Shown: piece by piece, positions 36,489-43,492 of the stretch
Numbering within the stretch: position 1 is the stretch's first letter
How the letters are laid out: each line of letters begins with the position of its first letter
Assembly (NCBI GenBank): GCA_905235375.1
Contig: CAJOLH010000012.1
Coordinates: 1-61,423 of the forward strand
From: an uncultured Bacteroidales bacterium
Lineage (GTDB): Bacteria; Bacteroidota; Bacteroidia; Bacteroidales; UBA3663
Reading direction: 5' to 3'
DNA length: 61,423 nt
Made by a program: the position numbers and the translations under genes
Notes under the pieces: generated by a model
The model's input: only the letters and a program-made list of their open reading frames with translations
Told to the model about the DNA's origin: nothing
Database searches by the model: none

Positions 36489-36528
36489 GCTGCATTTATT
36501 GGGTAATGACATTCAACGATTTATTGAT

Positions 36529-37638
36529 ATGGTAATCTATAACATACCTCTCGAAGGAAAGACCGTGTTGGTAACAGGCGCTGCTGGTTTCATTGGAAGC
36601 AACCTTGTCAAGCGTCTGTTATGCGATGTTCCCCGCATCCGAATCATCGGTATCGATAGCCTGAACAACTATTACGATGTGAACATCAAGTTCGAACGTC
36701 TCCAGCAACTCAATGAACTTGTCTCCAAACTTCATCCGGCAAAGGACGAACGGGAGAGAAGCTGGAAGTTTGTCAAAGGTAACATCGCTGATATGCAGAC
36801 CCTCAATCATCTCTTTGCTGAGGAGAAGCCATCGGTAGTGGTCAATCTTGCGGCGCAGGCGGGTGTGCGTTATTCAATTACGAATCCTGACGCCTACATC
36901 GAGAGCAACCTCATTGGTTTCTACAATATTCTTGAGTGTTGTCGTCATCACCAGGTTGAGCATCTTGTTTATGCGTCATCGAGCTCTGTCTATGGTTCGA
37001 ACAAGAAGGTGCCTTACAGCACCGATGACAAGGTTGACAACCCGGTTTCGCTCTATGCTGCCACCAAGAAGAGCAACGAGTTGTTGGCTCATGCTTACTC
37101 CAAACTTTACAACATTCCTTCTACGGGTCTCCGTTTCTTTACCGTTTATGGTCCAGCAGGTCGCCCCGATATGGCTTATTTCGGTTTTACCAACAAGCTG
37201 CGTCGTGGTGAAAATATCCAGATTTATAACTACGGTAAGTGCAAACGTGATTTCACCTACGTCGATGATATTGTTGAAGGTGTGGTGCGTATTATGCAGC
37301 ATGCTCCCGAAAAGGCCGATGGCGAAGATGGTCTTCCAATTCCACCTTACAAGGTCTATAACATTGGAAATAACAGTCCAGAGAATTTGCTTGACTTTGT
37401 CGATATCCTTCAGCAGGAGCTTATTCGTGCCAATGTCCTTCCGCCCAACTATGATTTTGAGAAGCACAAGGAGCTCGTTCCTATGCAACCTGGCGATGTG
37501 CCCGTCACTTTTGCTGATACGGCTCCTCTCGAAGAGGATTTTGGATATAAGCCTTCCACCAGTTTGCGTCAAGGTTTGAGATCCTTTGCCGAATGGTATG
37601 CCAAGTATTATGGTACGGCATCGAGTACAGTCAAGTAA
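36529..37638 (+). CDS. UDP-glucuronate 4-epimerase-like protein, 369 residues
   Basis: This extended SDR enzyme is likely to interconvert UDP-glucuronate and UDP-galacturonate. It has the NAD loop VTGAAGFIGSNLVKRLL, then NLAAQAGVRYSITNPDAYIE (a hallmark of uronate epimerases), ASSSSVYGSNKKVPYSTDDK, the catalytic YAATKK, and RFFTVYGPAGRPDMAYFGFT with KRDFTYVDDIVEGV. The ATG at 36529 (MVIYNIPLEGKTVLV) is preferred. A GTG at 36481, overlapping the kinase stop, is possible. The context is a kinase before it and a nucleotidyltransferase 11 bases after it. Confidence 0.9.
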   Translation: MVIYNIPLEGKTVLVTGAAGFIGSNLVKRLLCDVPRIRIIGIDSLNNYYDVNIKFERLQQLNELVSKLHPAKDERERSWKFVKGNIADMQTLNHLFAEEKPSVVVNLAAQAGVRYSITNPDAYIESNLIGFYNILECCRHHQVEHLVYASSSSVYGSNKKVPYSTDDKVDNPVSLYAATKKSNELLAHAYSKLYNIPSTGLRFFTVYGPAGRPDMAYFGFTNKLRRGENIQIYNYGKCKRDFTYVDDIVEGVVRIMQHAPEKADGEDGLPIPPYKVYNIGNNSPENLLDFVDILQQELIRANVLPPNYDFEKHKELVPMQPGDVPVTFADTAPLEEDFGYKPSTSLRQGLRSFAEWYAKYYGTASSTVK

Positions 37639-37649
37639 TCTTTTTGTTT

Positions 37650-38390
37650 ATGAAAACCATTGTCATCGCCGCAGGTTACGCTACTCGTTTGGGTGAACTC
37701 ACCAGGAATTTTCCAAAACCATTGCTCAAGATAGGGGAGACGTCCATTCTCGACCGTATGCTCATCGATATCGATCGCATTCCAGAGATCGACGAGCATA
37801 TCATCGTCGCCAATCATAAGTTCGTTCATCATTTTGAAACTTGGAAGCAGAATTCCCGCTACACCAAGCCCATCACCATCCTCGACGATGGTACAGAAAC
37901 CAACGAAACTCGGCTCGGTGCCGTCTGTGACTTGCTTCTGGCCATCGATTATCTCGATCGGCGCGACCAGCGAGATTCTTCGCTGCTTGTGGTAGCCGCT
38001 GATAACATACTCTTCTTCAGTTTCCAGGAATTTGTCGAGTTTGCCCAATCAAAGAATACCAGTTGCATCATGTGTCATGAGCAGCCCGATGTGACCAGGC
38101 TTCAACGCACAGGAGTGGTCGTGCTCGACGAAAGCGACAAGGTCCTGAATATGGAGGAGAAACCCGCCGCCCCCAAATCTCATTGGGCAGTTCCGCCTTT
38201 CTACATCTACCTGCAGCACGATCTTGACCTGATTCGCCATTCTGTCGAGAATGGTTGTGGAAAAGATGCCCCGGGCAATCTGGCACATTACATGGTCGAT
38301 CATACGGATATTCATGCCTGGCACATGACAGCAGGTCGTTTCGATATAGGTTCGCTCGATACCTATAAGGAGGCATGTAAGCGTTTTTGA
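37650..38390 (+). CDS. Sugar-1-phosphate nucleotidyltransferase, 246 residues
   Basis: A Rossmann-like nucleotidyltransferase begins MKTIVIAAGYATRLGELTRN and FPKPLLKIGETSILDRM, the nucleotide and sugar-phosphate binding loops. Further on, NETRLGAVCDLLLAI and VVAADNILFF (metal-binding Asp) fit the family. It is the third gene of the trio with the galacturonokinase-like and epimerase genes, so a uridylyl transfer to GalA-1-phosphate is the simplest reading. A glucose-1-phosphate thymidylyl or cytidylyl activity cannot be excluded. A terminator follows at 38516-38566. Confidence 0.85.
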   Translation: MKTIVIAAGYATRLGELTRNFPKPLLKIGETSILDRMLIDIDRIPEIDEHIIVANHKFVHHFETWKQNSRYTKPITILDDGTETNETRLGAVCDLLLAIDYLDRRDQRDSSLLVVAADNILFFSFQEFVEFAQSKNTSCIMCHEQPDVTRLQRTGVVVLDESDKVLNMEEKPAAPKSHWAVPPFYIYLQHDLDLIRHSVENGCGKDAPGNLAHYMVDHTDIHAWHMTAGRFDIGSLDTYKEACKRF

Positions 38391-38515
38391 AAACATCTTA
38401 TTACTCAATTGAATGTTTATCGGGTCTCATCCTTTACAGGTGAAAGTGATGTCCCTTCACATCCCTGATTGTCCATAAACATTCCTAATAATCCTATACT
38501 CCTTTTGTCATAAAA

Positions 38516-38566
38516 AGAGGACGTGTAAAAGCCTTGAATGGACTTTTGACACGCCCTCTATTTTTA
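38516..38566. terminator. Bidirectional terminator between convergent genes
   Basis: AGAGGACGTGTAAAAG (38516-38531) pairs with CTTTTGACACGCCCTCT (38543-38559), with one mismatch and one bulge, followed by ATTTTTATATTT. A-rich sequence on the other side lets it serve the leftward lipoprotein gene too. The rest of the 387-base gap (38391-38777) is AT-rich, with no gene seen. Confidence 0.8.
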
Positions 38567-38777
38567 TATTTATTCTGATTATTACTACTGATGATATATA
38601 AGCATAACAAAAACAAAGCACCAATATGATTTATAACATACTAGTGCCAAATTGTATATCATTGCCAAATCTTTTTCCTCAAATCAAAGAATGAATAACA
38701 GGCTTTTCTGCAAAAATCCTTATAATATTATTCTGTTTTTTGATTTTTATTCTCTGTAGTTATCGTTTTTGCTTCTT

Positions 38778-40493
38778 TTATTTCATGCTCAGTTCCCCAC
38801 GCGTCGAAGCAGACGTTCCTTTTTTTATTTCAGCTGCATCAAAGAAGTAAATGCCATCGCCATCGGCAACTATCAGTTGTTCGGTCGAGGGAAAGTGATA
38901 GATGCCGAGAGGAGTATTGTTCCAGATGTGTGCGCAATAAAAGAGGCAATCAGACTCGTCCATGTCGAGCAGCAGGAAATAATGGTTCAGAGCGGATGCC
39001 AAGTAAACCAACGACCGCTCATTGTCGGAATAATCCCATTCGGCTCTGGAAGAACGTCCTTCTGCCAACATCACATTCGAATAGGTTTGTGCATCGATGT
39101 CCACGACACATTGGCTGCCTGGCGCCGTGACGAAGAGTGCTTTGTTGTTCATGCGGTTGAATTGCAGTTCCATCAGATTTCCTCCTGCATAGTATTCGTC
39201 GGAATGAAATTTTCCATGCACAAAATGCTTCTTCGGTGTTGTAGAATCGCGGTTAATGCTATACATCGGATTGTAGTTCTCAAAATACTGTGTCGCCCAG
39301 ATTTTCTTGCCATCGTAGCTGCGATAGAGGTGATCAAATTCATAATCTGAGGTGCTGAATCCCTCCACAAGGCTTACTTTGTTGCCATCGGCACTGTCAA
39401 GGTAACGCCATGTGGTCCCGGTGGTGGAAGTATTATGTAGTACAACTATACCGAACCCATCATCAGTGAACTGAAGTTCGAGTGGATAGATTTTGGGATA
39501 TTGCGGATGATCGAGGGGTGCAGGTTCGAAAGTAATGGTTTCCTCGACGATGCCTTTCTGCGGGTCAACCATGCACAAACTATTTACTTCGCCCCATGGC
39601 ATCACATAGTACTTCTGGTTGTAAGGGTTGTAGCAGATGTAGTTCGGGTCGAAAGGCATGTCAATCTCCTGCATCACATGGCCGTCTTCGGTAGAGAGTT
39701 GCAACAGCTTGTTTGGCCCTGTTTGTGATGCCCACCAACTCTTCTGGTCATCTGAGAGCAATGTAAAACGTAGGGTTCCTTCGGGGACATATTTCTTCTG
39801 ATAGAATGAGAAGGAGACACCGATTGTCGAGATGGTTCCTGCAGCGTTGACGACAGAGACTTGGCCTGTCAGATCGAGTCCCATACTTGCCGGTTTGAAC
39901 TCCTGACGCACTGTCTTGTGGTCTTCGCTGTAAATCGGATTGAAATCCAGGAGATAGCTATTAAATTGCCAACGTTCCACTGTTACGGGTCGATCGAAGG
40001 TCACTTCGATATAACCGCACTCTTCCTTGTCGAGGTTGCCTATGACACCACGTGTGCTTACCACTTGCGGAATTACATCGATGCTTGTTCCTGCCTGGTT
40101 GACCATCACTTTCTCTTTCCCAGTGTTTGTCGTCAAAGTTATTGTCGCGGTTCTGTTGTTTTGGTCTTCGTTGTCGGTCCAATAGTATTTCAGCGTGGAG
40201 TCTCCATATCCTCCATGGGACTCAAGTTCCAACCAAGAGGCATCCGAAGAGGCACTCCAATGTTCTTCGGTCATAATCTTTATTTCCGATGTGCCTCCTT
40301 TGGCTTCGAGATTTACATAATATGTGCTGAGGGTGATGCTCTGTTGGGCAGGATTGTTAGGAATAACCGAATCTTCAGGAATAATCGAATCCGGATCCTC
40401 ATCGGAGCATGCTGACACGATGCAAAGGGAACAGAGCAGAATTGCCTGCAAAAACAGCCTTGTGAATAATAATTGGAGAGAATGATTTTTCAT
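38778..40493 (-). CDS. Surface lipoprotein with BACON domain and propeller-like region, 571 residues
   Basis: The ATG at 40493 gives MKNHSLQLLFTRLFLQAILL and a lipobox, CIVSAC. The residues after the Cys (SDEDPD) are acidic, like the Bacteroidetes signal for lipoprotein export to the cell surface. Residues about 48-130 form a BACON-type Ig-like domain (LEAKGGTSEIKIMTEEHWSA, then SWLELESHGG and TATITLTTNTGKEKVMVNQA). The rest has repeated W/Y-rich strands suggesting a beta-propeller (CYNPYNQKYYVMPWGEVNSL, LVYLASALNHYFLLLDM). BACON proteins often bind mucin or polysaccharide. No partner genes are adjacent. An in-frame upstream extension crosses the tRNA and is rejected. Confidence 0.85.
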   Translation of the reverse strand: MKNHSLQLLFTRLFLQAILLCSLCIVSACSDEDPDSIIPEDSVIPNNPAQQSITLSTYYVNLEAKGGTSEIKIMTEEHWSASSDASWLELESHGGYGDSTLKYYWTDNEDQNNRTATITLTTNTGKEKVMVNQAGTSIDVIPQVVSTRGVIGNLDKEECGYIEVTFDRPVTVERWQFNSYLLDFNPIYSEDHKTVRQEFKPASMGLDLTGQVSVVNAAGTISTIGVSFSFYQKKYVPEGTLRFTLLSDDQKSWWASQTGPNKLLQLSTEDGHVMQEIDMPFDPNYICYNPYNQKYYVMPWGEVNSLCMVDPQKGIVEETITFEPAPLDHPQYPKIYPLELQFTDDGFGIVVLHNTSTTGTTWRYLDSADGNKVSLVEGFSTSDYEFDHLYRSYDGKKIWATQYFENYNPMYSINRDSTTPKKHFVHGKFHSDEYYAGGNLMELQFNRMNNKALFVTAPGSQCVVDIDAQTYSNVMLAEGRSSRAEWDYSDNERSLVYLASALNHYFLLLDMDESDCLFYCAHIWNNTPLGIYHFPSTEQLIVADGDGIYFFDAAEIKKGTSASTRGELSMK

Positions 40494-40525
40494 AAGTAAG
40501 ATTATCTTGATCAGGCATGAATTCT

Positions 40526-40601
40526 TGGAGCGAAATACGGGACTCGAACCCGCGACCCTCGGCTTGGGAAGCCAATGCTCTACCAACTGAGCTAATTTCG
40601 C
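40526..40601 (-). tRNA. tRNA-Gly (anticodon CCC) with encoded CCA
   Basis: The minus strand folds as a full cloverleaf: acceptor GCGAAAT/ATTTCGC, D arm GCTC...GAGC, anticodon arm TTGGC-TTCCCAA-GCCGA with CCC at positions 34-36, and T arm GCGGG-TTCGAGT-CCCGT. Discriminator T is followed by an encoded CCA (40528-40526). It lies 33 bases upstream of the lipoprotein start and downstream of ribH. Confidence 0.93.
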
Positions 40602-40677
40602 AGATGTTAGCGGAATAGTGGAAACTGCTGAAGTATTCCTGAAAGTTCCGCTAAGGATGTTTGTGTGGCGTGACGGC

Positions 40678-41148
40678 TTACTGGTTGACGAGCGAAGCCA
40701 TCATGTTCACCATCTTGAGTGCGGCGAGGGCGCTTTGAGCGCCGACACCTTCTTGTGTGAGGCGGTGGGCATCGTCGAGCGTGTCGGTGGTGACTACACC
40801 GAAGATGAACGGGATATCACCGTGGAGGTTGAGGTGGGTGATGCTACGGCTCAATGTCTGACAGATGATGTCGTAGTGGGGATTGTTCTCGCGCACTACG
40901 CTGCCGATCATAATCACGGCACTTGGTTCCATCATGTTGTTCATCTGTCGGGCGCCGAAGGGGAGCTCCATAGCTCCGGGCACATGACTCACGTAGATGT
41001 CTTCCCTCATTACTCCGCACTGCTCGAGCTTTTTCAAAGCCTGTTCGAGGAGTGCATTACTGATCTCTGGATGCCATTCAGATACTACTATACCAATGCT
41101 GGCGTCTGTACTGTTCGCGGGGCATTCCGCCGCCACAGGGTCACTCAT
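40678..41148 (-). CDS. ribH: 6,7-dimethyl-8-ribityllumazine synthase, 156 residues
   Basis: It makes the lumazine precursor of riboflavin. The motifs are IGIVVSEWHPEISNALLEQA (first strand and aromatic stacking residue), VPGAMELPFGARQM, MIGSVVRENNPHYDIICQTL (with the general-base His) and IPFIFGVVTTDTL. The GGTxHF segment is changed to ENNPHY and the C-terminal NKG is missing, so the copy is somewhat divergent. The partner bifunctional rib genes are not in this window. It follows the TPR membrane protein by six bases and is probably co-transcribed with it. Confidence 0.92.
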   Translation of the reverse strand: MSDPVAAECPANSTDASIGIVVSEWHPEISNALLEQALKKLEQCGVMREDIYVSHVPGAMELPFGARQMNNMMEPSAVIMIGSVVRENNPHYDIICQTLSRSITHLNLHGDIPFIFGVVTTDTLDDAHRLTQEGVGAQSALAALKMVNMMASLVNQ

Positions 41149-41154
41149 AGTTTT

Positions 41155-41817
41155 TTATTTAACTCGTTCGATGTATTTGTCGATCGACTGGGCAATAGCT
41201 GTCTCGGCCCAATTGTCCTTGATGTTCTGGTAAACCTTGAGGGCATTCTTGGTGTCGCCAGCTGCTTCGTAGGCGAGACCAGCCTTGCGGAGGAAGAGGG
41301 GAGAGTACTGCGCATTGCTGGCAGCCTTGGCAGCCTGTTCGAAGGTTTGGGCGGCCTTGTCGTAGTTGGGAGTCTCCTGATCGACATAGCAGTCGCCGAG
41401 AGCGCTGAGGATGGCGGGAGCGATGACGTTGTCGTTGCCGTCGAAGTCCTGCAGGTATTTGATGGCCTCCTCATAGTTGCCGAGGTTCTTCTGGCAGAGT
41501 CCAGCGTAAGCTTTTGCGGTGTTTCCTGCGCGGGTTGAACCATATTCCTCGATGACAGCCTCAAAGCCTTCGAGCGCCTGTTCGTATTGCCCCTGGTCGA
41601 AGAGAAGTTCCGAGCTCCAGATCTCATTCTGAGCTTTCTCATTGTTGCGCTGGCTCATCCAACGCCATCCTACAGAGATGGCTACGATAAGGACGAGCGC
41701 AATTAAGCCATATATGATCTTCTTCTGGTTGTCCTTCTCCTGAAGGAACTGCTCGGTCTTGCTGAGCTGCTGGTCGATTGCAGTTTCCTCGACCTGTTTG
41801 ATTACTTTCTTTGCCAT
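41155..41817 (-). CDS. Membrane-anchored TPR protein, YfgM-like, 220 residues
   Basis: A short cytoplasmic N-terminus (MAKKVIKQVEETAIDQQLSK) is followed by one membrane helix at about residues 34-52 (IIYGLIALVLIVAISVGW) and four TPR-like pairs (IWSSELLFDQGQYEQALEGF, LFLRKAGLAYEAAGDTKNAL). This is the layout of YfgM-type ancillary proteins of the Sec/BAM pathway. It is the first gene of a unit with ribH. A -7 box is at 41857-41864 on the minus strand. Confidence 0.88.
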   Translation of the reverse strand: MAKKVIKQVEETAIDQQLSKTEQFLQEKDNQKKIIYGLIALVLIVAISVGWRWMSQRNNEKAQNEIWSSELLFDQGQYEQALEGFEAVIEEYGSTRAGNTAKAYAGLCQKNLGNYEEAIKYLQDFDGNDNVIAPAILSALGDCYVDQETPNYDKAAQTFEQAAKAASNAQYSPLFLRKAGLAYEAAGDTKNALKVYQNIKDNWAETAIAQSIDKYIERVK

Positions 41818-41856
41818 GATATATTTTGTTTATTATTATTTGCATATTTAGCGGCG

Positions 41857-41864
41857 CAAATTTA
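41857..41864 (-). promoter_or_regulatory. Probable -7 box of the TPR-ribH unit
   Basis: TAAATTTG on the minus strand matches the consensus. An ATTG (41887-41884) sits 19 bases upstream as a weak -33 box. It is divergent from the recF promoter. Confidence 0.5.
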
Positions 41865-41937
41865 GCGATTTTACTTGAATAAACAATATTTTTTGCGAAA
41901 AAAATGTTTAAAATTCGTATTTTCCCCCGAATTTTCG

Positions 41938-41945
41938 TATCTTTG
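41938..41945 (+). promoter_or_regulatory. Probable -7 box of recF
   Basis: TATCTTTG is a perfect -7 box 56 bases before the recF ATG. No good -33 TTTG lies at the usual distance. Confidence 0.55.
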
Positions 41946-42001
41946 CCACGTCAATTTACAAGTTTTTGGCTTAAACTGCGGAAATTGTCATTGCAAGACT
42001 T

Positions 42002-43123
42002 ATGAAACTGGAGCATCTTAGCATCGTCAACTACAAGAACATCCGTGAGGCGGAGTTAACCTTCTCGCCAGGGGTGAACTGTCTGGTTGGCAAGAACGGC
42101 ATGGGCAAGACCAACCTGCTTGATGCCATCTATTACCTGTCGTTCTGCAAGTCGTTCAATGGGATGACCGACAGTCAGGTGATGACGCACGGCGAGGAGT
42201 TCTTCATGCTGAATGGGCATTATGAGCTCAATGGGGAGCCGGAGGACATCCGTTGCGGCTACAAGCTGCGCTCCAGAAAGTCGTTCAAGCGTGCGGGCAA
42301 GGAATACCAGCGACTGAGCGACCACATCGGCCTGCTGCCCATTGTGCTGCTCACGCCTTCCGACAGCGTGCTCCTGCAGGGGGGCAGTGAGGAACGGCGC
42401 AAGTTCATGGACATGGTGATCAGCCAGTTCAACAAACCCTATCTGAATGCGCTGATTCGCTATAATCAGGCGCTCATGCAGCGCAACAGCCTGCTCAAGC
42501 AGGAGCCGCCCTGCACCGACCCCATGCTCTACCAGGCTTGCGAGGAGCAGATGGACTTCTACGGGAAGATGATCTATGCTGCGCGGCGCCAGTTTGTCGA
42601 TGACTTCACGCCGGTTTTCCAGGAGTTCTACAGCAATATCTCGATGGATCGCGAGCGCGTGTCAATAGGCTACACCTCGCACTTCGAGGGCGGACAGAGC
42701 CTTATGCCGCTGCTCAATGCTGTGCGCAGCCGCGACCTGACGCTTGGCTATACGACGCGCGGTGCGCACAAGGATGACCTCGTTTTCCAAATCGGGGATT
42801 TCCAGATGAAGCAGCAGGGTTCGCAAGGGCAGAACAAGACTTTTCTGGTGGGACTTAAGCTGGCGCAATTCGATTTTCTGCGACGCATGGGGCACACCAC
42901 GCCCATCCTTCTGCTTGACGACATCTTCGATCGCCTCGACAGCGACCGCGTGGAGCAGATCATCCGCCTGGTGGCAAGCGACAGGTTCGGGCAGATCTTC
43001 ATCACCGACACCAATCGCGAATATCTCGACCGCATCATTGATGGGTGTACAGAGAGCTACAAGCTGTTCGAGGTCAATATGGGAGGATATGAGGTTGTCG
43101 CATCGAGAGATCATATTGAATGA
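42002..43123 (+). CDS. recF: DNA replication and repair protein RecF, 373 residues
   Basis: This SMC-like ATPase loads RecA with RecO and RecR at gaps. It has the N-terminal P-loop VGKNGMGKTNLLDAIYYL, QGSQGQNKTFLVGLKLAQ (the signature region) and LLLDDIFDRLDSDRV (Walker B and D-loop). The length is normal. Its stop overlaps the start of the DciA-like gene by four bases, a pairing known from many Bacteroidetes. Confidence 0.96.
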   Translation: MKLEHLSIVNYKNIREAELTFSPGVNCLVGKNGMGKTNLLDAIYYLSFCKSFNGMTDSQVMTHGEEFFMLNGHYELNGEPEDIRCGYKLRSRKSFKRAGKEYQRLSDHIGLLPIVLLTPSDSVLLQGGSEERRKFMDMVISQFNKPYLNALIRYNQALMQRNSLLKQEPPCTDPMLYQACEEQMDFYGKMIYAARRQFVDDFTPVFQEFYSNISMDRERVSIGYTSHFEGGQSLMPLLNAVRSRDLTLGYTTRGAHKDDLVFQIGDFQMKQQGSQGQNKTFLVGLKLAQFDFLRRMGHTTPILLLDDIFDRLDSDRVEQIIRLVASDRFGQIFITDTNREYLDRIIDGCTESYKLFEVNMGGYEVVASRDHIE

Positions 43124-43410
43124 AGAGGAAGAACGAACAATCCATCGGAGAAATCATCCGAGACTACTTGAAGGTGACGCAGCTCGAGAACCATGTGTTC
43201 GAGGCTCGCATCGCCGAGGTGTGGCAGGAGTCGCTTGGCGACCGCATCACCTTGGAGACCGACCGCATACATCTGCAGTCGGGGACGTTGTTCGTGACGC
43301 TCAAGTCGCCCTCGCTGAAGAACGATATCATGATGCAACGATCCGTTATTCGCGCTGTCCTCAACGAAAAGTTGGGTTGTGACATAATAAAAAGTGTCGT
43401 GATACGTTAA
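43120..43410 (+). CDS. DciA-like DUF721 protein, 96 residues
   Basis: DUF721 (DciA) proteins recruit the replicative helicase in bacteria that lack DnaC. The sequence starts MKRKNEQSIGEIIRDYLKVT and has VWQESLGDRITLET and GTLFVTLKSPSLKNDIMMQR, matching the family core. It is coupled to recF by an overlap. It is followed by a short AAGGGATTCT-word repeat before the TonB receptor gene. Confidence 0.88.
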   Translation: MKRKNEQSIGEIIRDYLKVTQLENHVFEARIAEVWQESLGDRITLETDRIHLQSGTLFVTLKSPSLKNDIMMQRSVIRAVLNEKLGCDIIKSVVIR

Positions 43411-43416
43411 TATAAT

Positions 43417-43465
43417 TAAGGGATTCTAAGGGATAATAAGGGAATCTAAGGGATTTTAAGGGACG
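43417..43465. repeat. AAGGGATTCT word repeat
   Basis: Five imperfect copies of a roughly 10-base word of the type AAGGGATTCT sit just after the stop of the DciA-like gene and before the TonB receptor start. Confidence 0.75.
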
Positions 43466-43492
43466 TTACTAAAGAGGGGACGGTATTGCTAT

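Noticed and set aside
40494..40586. Upstream extension of the lipoprotein frame
   Set aside because: It is read across the tRNA-Gly gene, and the ATG at 40493 gives a proper lipoprotein signal.
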